Assembly (NCBI GenBank): GCA_017469525.1
Contig: JAFUGG010000047.1
Span: 1-38,095, forward strand
From: Bacteroidaceae bacterium
GTDB taxonomy: Bacteria > Bacteroidota > Bacteroidia > Bacteroidales > Bacteroidaceae
Direction of reading: 5' to 3'
Length of the DNA: 38,095 nucleotides
Both the position numbers and the translations under genes were made by a program. The notes under the pieces were generated by a model, which saw only the letters and a list, made by a program, of their open reading frames with translations, searched no databases and was not told where the DNA came from. Positions 25,609-33,562 of this stretch are shown here, one piece after another; within the stretch, counting starts at the first letter, position 1; each line of letters opens with the position of its first letter.

Positions 25609-27381
25609 CTAATTCTTAATACATATGGGACGGACACTCATTCCGCAACAACGGAAAGCGGAATTAATCCTATAAGTTTGGTCTGTCATTGTAGAAGTGA
25701 TGCATCGAGCATTTCTGTCTTCTTCTAGTGTACGTGACCAATAACGGACATAATCACCGACGCCCCTTAAGTTGGCACTATTCTGAGATCCAGTATTATA
25801 ACTATAACCAGAAGCAGGCAAGAAGATACTTTTATTATTAAGTTTACTTGTAATAAGCATCCCACTCTTACCATTGTAGGTGGTTGTTTTTATTGTGGTG
25901 TAATTATTGTTGATGAGTTCCACAAATTGTTCCTCGCTTGGAATCCTCCAACTACTGCCCCAATTAGCAGTTGCGGCATCATCAACGGACAACAATTCCG
26001 TTCTGTTATCCACAATTCCAAATGAACTATTTGTGCAATACTTTGTCATCTTGGATTTGCTGTCAGCATAGAGATATGTACCCCAGCTATAGACGCTTTT
26101 TGTTGTTGTTTCACCCCATGCGTAGTACTTGCCGTATCCTTCTGGATTGCTCGCACCAACGTTGCATGTCGCCCAAAGTGTACCACTTGGGAGGGCTAAG
26201 TCAACATATTCATGCCCTTGGGCTATGCCAGAGCCTGTCAAGTCAATAGGAAGATCAACATTGTTTCCTTCGCCATGTAGGGCAAGGCGAAAACCGAGGT
26301 TGATGTTCTTGTGCGTCGGCGTGTTGCTCAAGCGGTTCGCTACACGGCAGTACGTAGCGTCGTCAGACCAGCCGCCCCCACGGTTCACGCGTTTAGAGCC
26401 AGAAGATGGCCCAGTAGGATTCGTCTGACTATCGCTGCTGTAATCGCCGTACCAGTCCTGACACCACTCCTCAACATTGCCGCTCATATCGTAGATGCCC
26501 AGTTCGTTGGGCGTCTTGGAGGCAACCTCGTGGGTCTTGATGCTACTATTCGCTGTGTACCATGCCACACCATCTATCGTATTGCTGCCGCAGTAGTTGT
26601 AGCCATTGCTCTTGTTGCCGCCACGGGCAGCATACTCCCATTCTGCCTCCGTGGGCAAGCGGAACGTATTACCAGTCAGTTGGTTCAGCTTCGTTATGAA
26701 TGTCTGGCAGTCGTTCCAGCTAACGTACTCCACAGGTTGTTTATTGCCAGTATGATAGCTGGGATTGCTCCCCATCACTGCTTCCCATAGTTCCTGTGTC
26801 ACCTCTGTCTGGCCGATGCTGAAACTGCTCAGCTTCACAGAGTGAACAGGCTGCTCATAACTATTTCCAGAGGTGCTACCCATCTGAAAAGTACCGCCCT
26901 CGACAGATACCATTTTGAAGGAAACGCCTTTGACAGTATAGGTTTGGCCTTCACCAGGGGTTTCAGGTCCGCTTATATGTACATAAGCATTGCCGTTGTC
27001 TGTTACAAATTTGTCTGTAGTGATGGACTGTAATATGATAGAACTCTTACTGCCATTGTCAGAATATATCAGATTAATAAGTTTCTTGGATGGGTAATAG
27101 GTATAGGTCCCATCCCAGCTGTCTTTATCCCCATCATCGAAAGTATAGACAAATGTACCATCTTCGTTGAAAGTGTATTCTTCATAGAAATCTGGTTCAG
27201 TAAGCCTCCATGTACCAAGGAGCATCTTTCGTTGGGCTTCGTCTTCAGCCGTATCATCAGTGTTGTTGGCATGCCCGCCACTTGGTGTGACTTCCTCTAC
27301 CTCATCGTCTCCGCAAGAGCAGATGACTGGCATAAGCCCCATGCATAGGAGCAGAGGAAATAAAATAGTTTTGAGTTTCAT
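25609..27381 (-). CDS. SUMF1-fold (C-type-lectin-like) lipoprotein with lipocalin-like N-terminus
   Basis: 590 residues, lipoprotein (VICSC, Cys at 21-23). A lipocalin-like module (about 45-130; LLGTWRLTEPDFYEEYTF) is followed by a SUMF1/FGE-type domain (about 150-375) with its usual landmarks: GGTFQMGS, RLPTEAEWEYAARGG, GNVEEWCQDW and RVNRGGGW. A second C-type-lectin-like region follows (about 385-590; EYVDLALPSGTLWATCNVGA, SWRIPSEEQFVELI, RPICIKN), as in many Bacteroidetes lipoproteins. The catalytic formylglycine-generating Cys pair is not evident, so a binding or structural role is more likely than enzymatic. 70 bp after the preceding lipoprotein gene. Confidence 0.87.
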   Translation of the reverse strand: MKLKTILFPLLLCMGLMPVICSCGDDEVEEVTPSGGHANNTDDTAEDEAQRKMLLGTWRLTEPDFYEEYTFNEDGTFVYTFDDGDKDSWDGTYTYYPSKKLINLIYSDNGSKSSIILQSITTDKFVTDNGNAYVHISGPETPGEGQTYTVKGVSFKMVSVEGGTFQMGSTSGNSYEQPVHSVKLSSFSIGQTEVTQELWEAVMGSNPSYHTGNKQPVEYVSWNDCQTFITKLNQLTGNTFRLPTEAEWEYAARGGNKSNGYNYCGSNTIDGVAWYTANSSIKTHEVASKTPNELGIYDMSGNVEEWCQDWYGDYSSDSQTNPTGPSSGSKRVNRGGGWSDDATYCRVANRLSNTPTHKNINLGFRLALHGEGNNVDLPIDLTGSGIAQGHEYVDLALPSGTLWATCNVGASNPEGYGKYYAWGETTTKSVYSWGTYLYADSKSKMTKYCTNSSFGIVDNRTELLSVDDAATANWGSSWRIPSEEQFVELINNNYTTIKTTTYNGKSGMLITSKLNNKSIFLPASGYSYNTGSQNSANLRGVGDYVRYWSRTLEEDRNARCITSTMTDQTYRINSAFRCCGMSVRPICIKN

Positions 27382-27451
27382 ATTTGTAGAATTTAGGTTA
27401 TTGTATGTGTTTGGTCTTCCTTTGAAATATGCAGCCTAATAGTAATAGCCA

Positions 27452-28240
27452 TTATTTTGTTGCCGTCAGGGTTACAGACTTCCAGCCAAGGGAGGTGATT
27501 CCATACTTGTGATAGAAGAAGGGAAGGTAGTCCAGCTTGAGGGACTTGTCCTTTGAATCGACAAGGATTTCCCACATGATGGTGTGTGCCTTGTTGTCGT
27601 TGATTTCCCAATATTCAAGACTTGGCCTGGTTTTGCCGTCTATGTCTATCTTTTCGAGATCTTTCGAATTCCCAAGCGTGCCGTTTATAAGGTCGAGGGC
27701 TACACCTGCCATTGAGATTTCCTTATCCCGCAATCCGGCAGGAAACGTCACTGCTACATCTACGAAGTAGAGGTACGTCCCATTCTGGTAGTCGTGAACG
27801 TGCCTGATGGAGAAATTAACCTTAATGTCTGGCTCGTAGTCATCTTCATCGTCATCCGGATGGTATCCATTTTTGTAGATGTAGATGCCCTGGTATGCGC
27901 CGATGGGCGAGAGGTACGTTCCGTTCCAGCGGAAGGTCTGCTCCCAGTTGTTTACCACGCCGTCTTCTCCCGCAATGATTCCCTTGCAAATAATTTCATC
28001 GCCAGAAACCTTGTAGGTGAACGTAGCCACACGATAATAGACGTTGGATTCATAGGTGAACTCGCCTGTCTTGTCTTCGTTGAAAGTGAGATAGATTCTC
28101 TGATTTGCATTTGATTGTGTTCCTGTCCAGTAGCCATACAATTCAGACAAGTTAAAATCTGCGTCAGAGTCACTGTCCTTGCAAGAGCACAGGCATGCCA
28201 ATGCCAATAGGAGCATGGCTACAAGTTTAGTCTGTCTCAT
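27452..28240 (-). CDS. Lipocalin-like lipoprotein of unknown function
   Basis: 262 residues, lipoprotein (ALACLCSC, Cys at about 17-20). The body begins LYGYWTGTQSNANQRIYLTFNEDKTGEFTYES, the pattern of lipocalin-like Bacteroidetes proteins and of the N-terminal part of the following SUMF1-fold protein. An acidic strip (HPDDDEDDYEPD) divides two beta-rich halves. First gene of a leftward run of five exported proteins; its 440-nt upstream region contains a promoter and a structured RNA, so it may be subject to leader control. Confidence 0.8.
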   Translation of the reverse strand: MRQTKLVAMLLLALACLCSCKDSDSDADFNLSELYGYWTGTQSNANQRIYLTFNEDKTGEFTYESNVYYRVATFTYKVSGDEIICKGIIAGEDGVVNNWEQTFRWNGTYLSPIGAYQGIYIYKNGYHPDDDEDDYEPDIKVNFSIRHVHDYQNGTYLYFVDVAVTFPAGLRDKEISMAGVALDLINGTLGNSKDLEKIDIDGKTRPSLEYWEINDNKAHTIMWEILVDSKDKSLKLDYLPFFYHKYGITSLGWKSVTLTATK

Positions 28241-28311
28241 AATGAGATGAGTCTTTTTGTTGCCTCCTGCTCCCGAATTCGGCGTGAGTAATGATGTTAA
28301 GGTCTGGAAAC

Positions 28312-28409
28312 AAAAAAGACGTGGGAGTTATTCCTTCCGCGCCTATCCCTGCAGTCAGGCCTTCGCATTGCCCCTAAGTAAGGATAAGCAACGCAAGCCA
28401 GCCCACGCC
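28312..28409 (-). ncRNA. Candidate structured leader RNA or attenuator, family unknown
   Basis: On the minus strand a closing 8-bp stem (28402-28409 with 28318-28325) encloses a 12-bp helix with a 2-nt bulge (about 28385-28398 with 28357-28370) and a GGAA-containing segment, then six T residues (28312-28317). It lies 70 bp upstream of the start of the lipoprotein gene and about 280 bp downstream of a consensus promoter at 28685-28692. No second promoter is visible between the T-run and the gene, so transcription of the cluster would have to read through it. I considered SRP, 6S, tmRNA, RNase P and common riboswitches; none fits clearly. Confidence 0.45.
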
Positions 28410-28684
28410 GAGAGACTATATAAGTAGCCAAAACCTTATATATATAATAAGGTATAGACAGAATATAATCTACCCTCGCAGACGCTTCGTTGCATTACCG
28501 CTGTACTTAGGAATCAAGGTTGCGAAGTTTGACTGCACAGACAGGTAACGTTCTGAAAACGTCTTTTCCCCTTGGCAAAGCCCCCTTCCCGTTCCCCCGA
28601 GGGGGAAGGATGGTGTGCTCAGCCGCAGGATTCCATTAAGATTGTTTGGCCCGCCCTGCCTCGAAAAGGCTGGCTTGGTCGTTG
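28410..28684 (-). other. Rest of the long leader region
   Basis: No ORF of note. It contains an AT-rich hairpin (about 28433-28452) and a GC-rich palindromic element (about 28581-28612, with a C-run against a G-run) of the repeat type seen also inside the phospholipase gene. Read leftward from the promoter it would be the first 270 nt of the leader. Confidence 0.5.
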
Positions 28685-28692
28685 CAAAATTA
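28685..28692 (-). promoter_or_regulatory. Promoter for the leftward exported-protein cluster
   Basis: On the minus strand TAATTTTG (exact TAnnTTTG) followed by C, with TTTGG (28712-28716) exactly 19 bp upstream as -33 element. It is just past the stop of the CE15-type gene (28780) and points toward the structured RNA and the lipoprotein genes. Confidence 0.7.
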
Positions 28693-28779
28693 CGAAAAAG
28701 TTATTTATGTGCCAAATTTTTTGGAGGAAATTGTGCCAATGCTACAAACTTTTCTTCCTAAGGTGCAGAAAGATGTGCC

Positions 28780-30030
28780 CTAACGTAGCATTTTATCGAG
28801 GTAGTCGAGGTAGCATTGCCAGTCGTAGGCTGTGACGTCGTGGCTGCCGGTGCGGATGTGATAGGCTGCGTCGTAATGGAGGGGCTGTTGGACGGGCGGC
28901 TGCGGGCCGTCGGGGAGGCCTTGCATGCCGTAGAGCTGATAGACGGGACTGGCATAGAGTGCGCTCAGGTACTCTCCCTTCGGGTCGGCCCACTGGTCGT
29001 CCTGTGCGCTGGCGACGTAGAAGTGACGCGGGGCGATGAGTGCCAACAGCTGGTGCTGGTCGAAGGGTAGGGCGGCCTCGTTCTCGCTGTAGGTGTTGAA
29101 GGCAGGGCAGAACCAGTGGGGAAAGGCTGCCGTGATGCGTGCGACGTTTTCTCCGAAGACGCGTTTCGACAAGGCAGCGCCGCCGCAGCCTGAGTTGTTG
29201 GAGATGACCACGCGGAAACGCTTGTCCTGCACGCCGGCCCAGAGCGCTGTCTTGCCCAGTCGCGAGTGCCCCATGACGGCCATGCGGTGCTTGTCTATCT
29301 GCCGTTCGTGCTTCTGCAGGTAGTCGGCGATGCGGCTGTAGCCCCATGCCCAGATGCCTATCGTGCCGTAATCGGATGCCTCGCGATGCGTGCCAATGGG
29401 CAGGACGCTGTGTGAGAGCAGGGTGGGGGAGTCGGGACAGATGTCGTGGTAGCACATCGTGGCTACGGCATAGCCTCGTTGCAGTGCCATCTCATAGCAC
29501 CAGCGGCTGGCTTGTTCGCCGCATACCCACTTGCCCGAGCCTGCGTCCTTCATGAGTTCCTTCGAGGGGGAGAAGATGACGTCGTGCTGTAGCGTCGTTG
29601 TCTGATTGCCGTGGAAGTTGTAGGCTATGATGACGGGCACGCGTCCGGCGACGTTCCGGGGCAGATAGAGCAGCAGCAAGGCCTCGTGTTTTTGGCCGTC
29701 GGGGGAGGTGAAGACGAAGCGTACCTGCTTCTGCGTGGCCAGTCCGCCGAGGGCTGGGCCAGAGGCAAGCGTCTCGTACTTCACTTTGATGCCTGTGTGC
29801 TTGGGCGTGATGCCGTATTCCTGTTCGCTGAACAGCCTGAGCAGCTCCGGCCTGCGCTTGCGCTGCCACTGCCTGCGTGTCTCGATGCGTGTGCCGTCGG
29901 AGCAGGTCAGGAGGTCTGGCACTTGGAAAGCAGGTACCTGGCTCTCGTCGTAGTTGACGGGAGCGTTCTTGTTTTGGGCAGCAGCTGTGAGTGCTATCAG
30001 GGTGAGGCAGAGGATGAGGTGGTGTTTCAT
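28780..30030 (-). CDS. Secreted CE15-like glucuronoyl esterase (acetylxylan-esterase-like hydrolase)
   Basis: 416 residues with a signal peptide (1-18). Alpha/beta hydrolase with the CE15 signature: nucleophile Ser256 in GHSRLGK, the conserved NNSGCGGAALSKR (about 278-290), and catalytic His397 in GSHDVTAYDW. The candidate acid is one of the carboxylates around 344-353 (DDQWADPKGEY). CE15 enzymes cut ester bonds between glucuronic acid of xylan and lignin alcohols, so this suggests plant-cell-wall feeding. Transcribed 14 bp after the phospholipase D-like gene. The substrate is family-based inference. Confidence 0.85.
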   Translation of the reverse strand: MKHHLILCLTLIALTAAAQNKNAPVNYDESQVPAFQVPDLLTCSDGTRIETRRQWQRKRRPELLRLFSEQEYGITPKHTGIKVKYETLASGPALGGLATQKQVRFVFTSPDGQKHEALLLLYLPRNVAGRVPVIIAYNFHGNQTTTLQHDVIFSPSKELMKDAGSGKWVCGEQASRWCYEMALQRGYAVATMCYHDICPDSPTLLSHSVLPIGTHREASDYGTIGIWAWGYSRIADYLQKHERQIDKHRMAVMGHSRLGKTALWAGVQDKRFRVVISNNSGCGGAALSKRVFGENVARITAAFPHWFCPAFNTYSENEAALPFDQHQLLALIAPRHFYVASAQDDQWADPKGEYLSALYASPVYQLYGMQGLPDGPQPPVQQPLHYDAAYHIRTGSHDVTAYDWQCYLDYLDKMLR

Positions 30031-30044
30031 TGTGAGTGGAGGTG

Positions 30045-31295
30045 TTACATAAATCGTTTGGCGATGGTGAAGAAGCGCGAGCGCATGCGGCGTCGTAGGG
30101 GGAAACGCTCCTTGAAGACCTCGGGCGTGAGCAGTGTGCAGTGGCGGTCGATGTCCTGCTGGAAGATGCGCTGCAACTCGTGGGTCGTGGCGGGAGAGAA
30201 GATGAAGGCGTTCACCTCATAGTCGAAGCTGAGGGAGCGCGCGTCGAGGTTCGTGGTGCCCACGGTGCAGAAGAGGCTGTCCACCATCATGACCTTGCTG
30301 TGATGGAAGCCGTTGTTGTAGTAATAGACCTCAGCTCCGCGCTTCATGAGCTTTCTCATCTCCAGTCCTATGACGTCGTCGTTGGCTTTGCCGTCGCTCT
30401 TGGTTGAGACCATGAACTGCACCCGGACGCCTCGTTCCAGCGCTCGCCGGATGGCGGCACGCACCTCTCCGAAGAGCATGGCGTAGGGGTTGACAATCTG
30501 CACGAGGTGGTCGGCATTGTCTATGCAGGCTGAGTAGGTCTGCCTCATGATGCGTGGCGTCTCCCGCGGCCAGCGGGAAGCGAAGAAGACGGCCTTGGAC
30601 CCACCCCGGCCCTCCCTTAAAGGGAGGGAGTCTTTCAGCTCACAAGTCTCCCCTTTAAGGGGAGATTTAGAGGGGTCTCCCCATATCTTCCAGAAGAGCT
30701 CCTCGTAGGGCTGGACGATGGGGCCTGTCATGCGGACGTGCATATCGCGCCACTGGCCCACTTTCGGCTTGCCGTGGAGGTAGTAGTCGGCCACGTTCAT
30801 GCCGCCCGTATAGACTATCTTTCCGTCGATGACGGCTATCTTGTGGTGGTTGCGATGCATGAGGTGGTTTATCCAGGGGAACCGCATGGGGTCGAAGGCC
30901 TGGATGCGGATGCCGTGCTCACGTATCTGCTGCACGAGCGTATCGCTGAGCGGGAGGTCGCTGCTCTTGTTGCCGAAGCTGTCGAAGATGATGCGCACGT
31001 CCACGCCTCGTCTTGCCTTCTCGTAGAGCCGCTCCAGCAGGGCGCCGCAGATGCTGTCCTGCTGGAACTTGAAGTAGTCGAGCAGGATGTACTTCTCAGC
31101 CCTCTCCACGTCGCTGAACAGGGCTTGGAACTTCTCCACGGCCGTAGGCAGGATTCTGATGTCGTCTGCCTGGTAGGAGGAAAGCCCTATCTGCCGGAAG
31201 TCGCGCATGGTGCGCTCGGCTGAGTTCTCGCCTCGGCAGGTCAGGCCAAGGAGCAGCAGCGTCAGGAGGGAAAGGATGCGCTTCGTGGTAATCAT
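30045..31295 (-). CDS. Phospholipase D-like / cardiolipin-synthase-type protein with an in-frame repeat insertion
   Basis: 416 residues with a signal peptide (MITTKRILSLLTLLLLGLTCRG). Two HxKxxxxD catalytic motifs: His150-His-Lys152 to Asp157, and His332-Ser-Lys334 to Asp339. Proteins of this plan make cardiolipin or cut phosphodiesters; export points to a periplasmic or secreted phosphodiesterase. Odd: residues 207-234 (GDPSKSPLKGETCELK and on) are encoded by two palindromic repeats (30610-30628 and 30648-30664) that look like an extragenic repeat inserted in frame. The -7 box at 31301-31308 ends only 6 bp before the ATG, so the mRNA may be leaderless. First of two genes with the CE15-like esterase. 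Confidence 0.88.
   Translation of the reverse strand: MITTKRILSLLTLLLLGLTCRGENSAERTMRDFRQIGLSSYQADDIRILPTAVEKFQALFSDVERAEKYILLDYFKFQQDSICGALLERLYEKARRGVDVRIIFDSFGNKSSDLPLSDTLVQQIREHGIRIQAFDPMRFPWINHLMHRNHHKIAVIDGKIVYTGGMNVADYYLHGKPKVGQWRDMHVRMTGPIVQPYEELFWKIWGDPSKSPLKGETCELKDSLPLREGRGGSKAVFFASRWPRETPRIMRQTYSACIDNADHLVQIVNPYAMLFGEVRAAIRRALERGVRVQFMVSTKSDGKANDDVIGLEMRKLMKRGAEVYYYNNGFHHSKVMMVDSLFCTVGTTNLDARSLSFDYEVNAFIFSPATTHELQRIFQQDIDRHCTLLTPEVFKERFPLRRRMRSRFFTIAKRFM
30610..30664. repeat. Palindromic repeat pair inside the phospholipase D gene
   Basis: Two palindromes, CCCTCCCTTAAAGGGAGGG (30610-30628) and CTCCCCTTTAAGGGGAG (30648-30664), 20 bp apart, continue into a GGGG-rich flank. This is the composition of the intergenic repeat at about 28581-28612. 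The reading frame stays open across them, adding about 28 residues. Confidence 0.75.
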
Positions 31296-31804
31296 GGCGG
31301 CAAAGGTACGAAAAAAACTTCATACTGAAGACATATCTTCGTGTCTTTCTGCGAAAAAAGTGTCTCCTGTGAACTTTTGGCAGGTTGGGGGAAGGCACAA
31401 TGGGGGAGTGCCTATTCTTACCTCATCTCCGAAACAGCCTTCATGCGTGTTGCGGGATATTTCCAACGTGTTGCGGTATATTCCCAACGCCTTGCAGATG
31501 CTTTTGCAAGGCGTTGCATTCCGGCTTTCGGAGCGTCGGCTTGCCATGATGTCGTTTAGAGGCCAAAACTGGGGTGTTTTGTTCGATTTTTTGCAAATAA
31601 GGGAATTTTTTTGGTCTCGGGGTTAAAAAAAAGGGGGGTGCCGTGTATATAAGAGCGGGGGAGTTACAGGGGGCTTAAGAGAAGAGGCTTTATAGAAGCT
31701 ATTGCCACTAAGCATATACTGCCATTAAGCATATACTTCCACTAAGCCAATGCCCATAAAGCCATTTTTTACGAGCTGCATGCCTCTGTCTCGGATTTTT
31801 TCCG
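31296..31804. other. Gene-free region with repeats before the MaoC gene
   Basis: A hairpin with an 11-bp stem (31486-31496 with 31505-31515) is flanked by imperfect TTGCGG-TATATTCCCAACG repeats. An A8G6 homopolymer tract lies at 31625-31638, and three imperfect 17-bp tandem units at 31704-31720, 31721-31737 and 31738-31754. No credible ORF. Confidence 0.6.
31301..31308 (-). promoter_or_regulatory. -7 promoter box next to the phospholipase D start
   Basis: On the minus strand TACCTTTG followed by C. The ATG begins 6 bp downstream, closer than normal for a leader. Confidence 0.6.
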
Positions 31805-31812
31805 TACCTTTG
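31805..31812 (+). promoter_or_regulatory. -7 promoter box of the MaoC-type gene
   Basis: TACCTTTG followed by C, 38-46 bp before the ATG at 31851. The 17-bp tandem repeats end about 50 bp upstream. Confidence 0.7.
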
Positions 31813-31850
31813 CAGCACGAAACGAAATACACCATAAAGCAACAGAAGAT

Positions 31851-32318
31851 ATGAGCAAAGTAGTTATCAATTCCTTTGAGGACTTCCAGAAGTACGAAGG
31901 TCAGGAGCTGGGCGTGAGCGACTATGTGGAGCTCAGCCAGGAACGCATCAATATGTTTGCCGACGCAACGCTCGACCACCAGTGGATACACGTCGACGAG
32001 GCAAAAGCGAAAAGTGAGAGCCCCTTCGGCCAGACCATTGCCCACGGCTACCTGACGCTGAGCATGCTGCCCCACCTCTGGGACCAAATCATCGAGGTGC
32101 ACAACCTGGAGCGCATGATGAACTATGGCATGGACCGCATGAAGTTTGCCATGCCCGTCCTCAGCGGCCAGCACATCCGCATGAAGACGAAGCTCGAGGA
32201 GCTGGCCAACCTTCGCGGAGCCATCAAGACGACCATCAAGTTCACCATCGAGATACAGGAGACGGGCAAGAAAGCCCTCGAGGGACTGGCTACGTTCATC
32301 TACTACTTCAAGCAGTAG
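31851..32318 (+). CDS. MaoC-family (R)-specific enoyl hydratase-like protein
   Basis: 155 residues, single hot-dog domain. The catalytic pair and surrounding hydratase-2 motif are visible: ATLDHQWIHVDEAKAKSESPFG (Asp42 and His47) followed by IAHGYLTLSMLPHL. The family hydrates trans-2-enoyl thioesters to R-3-hydroxyacyl thioesters, used in fatty-acid or polyhydroxyalkanoate metabolism; substrate chain length cannot be judged. The protein is cytoplasmic. Its stop lies only 3 bp from the stop of a convergent gene, so the two transcripts must overlap. Confidence 0.92.
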   Translation: MSKVVINSFEDFQKYEGQELGVSDYVELSQERINMFADATLDHQWIHVDEAKAKSESPFGQTIAHGYLTLSMLPHLWDQIIEVHNLERMMNYGMDRMKFAMPVLSGQHIRMKTKLEELANLRGAIKTTIKFTIEIQETGKKALEGLATFIYYFKQ

Positions 32319-32321
32319 GCC

Positions 32322-32669
32322 TTAGAAAAGCTCCAGCTGGACGTGACGGGGATTGGATGCCGGCTTGGCCTGCTCCTTGTGATGCTCACCGCAGCCCCCG
32401 AAGTCGAGGAAAAGGTCGAGCTGGATGGCGAAGTCCGGCTTGATGGCATAGGTGCCGTAGCGCGTGCGGGTGAAGGGCGACTCGTGCCTGAAGCTTTGCT
32501 CCCACAGGTAGCGCCCCACGCAGTCGCGGATCTCGCCGTACTCAACGTCGGAGACAAAGAGGTCCACATGCTTGTTGTAGATGCGGCGGGCAATGTTCTT
32601 GATGCGAAGTCCGTCCCTTCCGCACTCAAGCAGAATCTCGATGATGTCCCTATGATAGATGTTATTCAC
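32322..32669 (-). CDS. Small winged-helix-like protein of unknown function
   Basis: 115 residues. The first 75 residues (DIIEILLECGRDGLRIKNIARRIYNKHVDLF ... EIRDCVGRYLWEQS ... TRYGTYAI) have the pattern of a winged helix-turn-helix such as HARE-HTH domains. The last 40 residues hold a GGCGEHHKE sequence and end LELF. Probably DNA-binding and conserved in Bacteroidales, but I cannot name the family firmly. It has its own promoter, on the minus strand TATCTTTG (32694-32701). Convergent with the MaoC-type gene. Confidence 0.75.
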   Translation of the reverse strand: MNNIYHRDIIEILLECGRDGLRIKNIARRIYNKHVDLFVSDVEYGEIRDCVGRYLWEQSFRHESPFTRTRYGTYAIKPDFAIQLDLFLDFGGCGEHHKEQAKPASNPRHVQLELF

Positions 32670-32693
32670 CCTGAAAGATTACACATTTCTGCG

Positions 32694-32701
32694 CAAAGAT
32701 A
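32694..32701 (-). promoter_or_regulatory. -7 promoter box of the winged-helix gene
   Basis: Minus strand TATCTTTG followed by C, an exact match, 24-32 bp before the ATG at 32669. Confidence 0.65.
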
Positions 32702-32808
32702 CGACAAATAAGTGAAAAAGTGAAAAGTGAAAGGCGAAAAAAATGCTATCGCTGTGCTTTACTGCAAATAATTCTTCATTCTTCATTCCTCATTCTTCAT
32801 TTTTTTCG

Positions 32809-32816
32809 TAACTTTG
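32809..32816 (+). promoter_or_regulatory. -7 promoter box of the BACON-BRCT-DUF554 operon
   Basis: TAACTTTG, exact match, 26-33 bp before the ATG at 32843. It follows a run of ATTCTTC-type simple repeats (32771-32800). Confidence 0.65.
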
Positions 32817-32842
32817 TCTGCTGAAACCTACAAAATGACACG

Positions 32843-33553
32843 ATGAACAAGATAATAACCCTGCTGCTTGCCTGCAGCCTGACAGCCTTCCTGGCATCCT
32901 GCGCAGACAATTCCGAGAGGCACGAGCTCACCCCGGTGGAACAGCCCTTCGTCCTCTACGCAGACCAGACAGTCGATTCCCTCAGCTTCTTCACGTTCGA
33001 CAGCTGGAGCGTGGTGTCGCAGGACGAATGGATTGCCGTGGACGGCGACTCCCACCTCGACTTCGACTACGACAACACGAGGCGCTACCTCTTCCGAGTC
33101 TACCTCAAGCTCCAGCCAAATACGACAGGCGAGACACGAGCCGGAACCGTCCTCGTCAAGTCCTACGACTACGCCTTCTCCGCACCCTTCGTGCAGCTCG
33201 GCATCCTCAACCTCTCGCATCCCGCCTACACAGCCGACACACCCTTCGACGAATACGGCATCATCCCACGCACAGCGCACTATGAACTCGTGGACAGCGC
33301 CCACTGGACAGAGGACTCTATATGCTTCACCGTACAGAACAGCTGGAACCTCCTCTTCCCCGACGAGAAACCCGACTGGATCAGCCTCGACAGGACGGCA
33401 GCCTCAGCAGGCCAGTACAGCGTCAAGCTAACGCTTGAACCGAACACAGATACAGACAACGGACGCCAGGCAAAGCTGAAACTCCACAGCGGCAACGTCT
33501 CCAACGAGATAGTCGTACGTCAGCTCCCCGCCAAAAAGGAAGCAAAAGAATAA
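32843..33553 (+). CDS. BACON-like lipoprotein
   Basis: 236 residues with lipoprotein signal ending LASC (Cys at 20). Two Ig-like regions with the BACON pattern: SWSVVSQDEWIAVDG... then VYLKLQPNTTGETRAGTVLV, and WNLLFPDEKPDWISLDR... then VKLTLEPNTDTDNGRQAKLKL. BACON modules occur in Bacteroidetes surface lipoproteins and may bind mucin or glycans. Located at the start of a tight three-gene operon (9 and 4 bp gaps). The C-terminus is Lys/Glu-rich (LPAKKEAKE). Confidence 0.85.
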   Translation: MNKIITLLLACSLTAFLASCADNSERHELTPVEQPFVLYADQTVDSLSFFTFDSWSVVSQDEWIAVDGDSHLDFDYDNTRRYLFRVYLKLQPNTTGETRAGTVLVKSYDYAFSAPFVQLGILNLSHPAYTADTPFDEYGIIPRTAHYELVDSAHWTEDSICFTVQNSWNLLFPDEKPDWISLDRTAASAGQYSVKLTLEPNTDTDNGRQAKLKLHSGNVSNEIVVRQLPAKKEAKE

Positions 33554-33562
33554 GCGCCAGGT

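Noticed and set aside
28312..28409. Small SRP RNA
   Set aside because: A GGAA-containing segment recalls helix 8, but the flanking symmetric-loop sequences are absent and the RNA has two hairpins instead of one rod.
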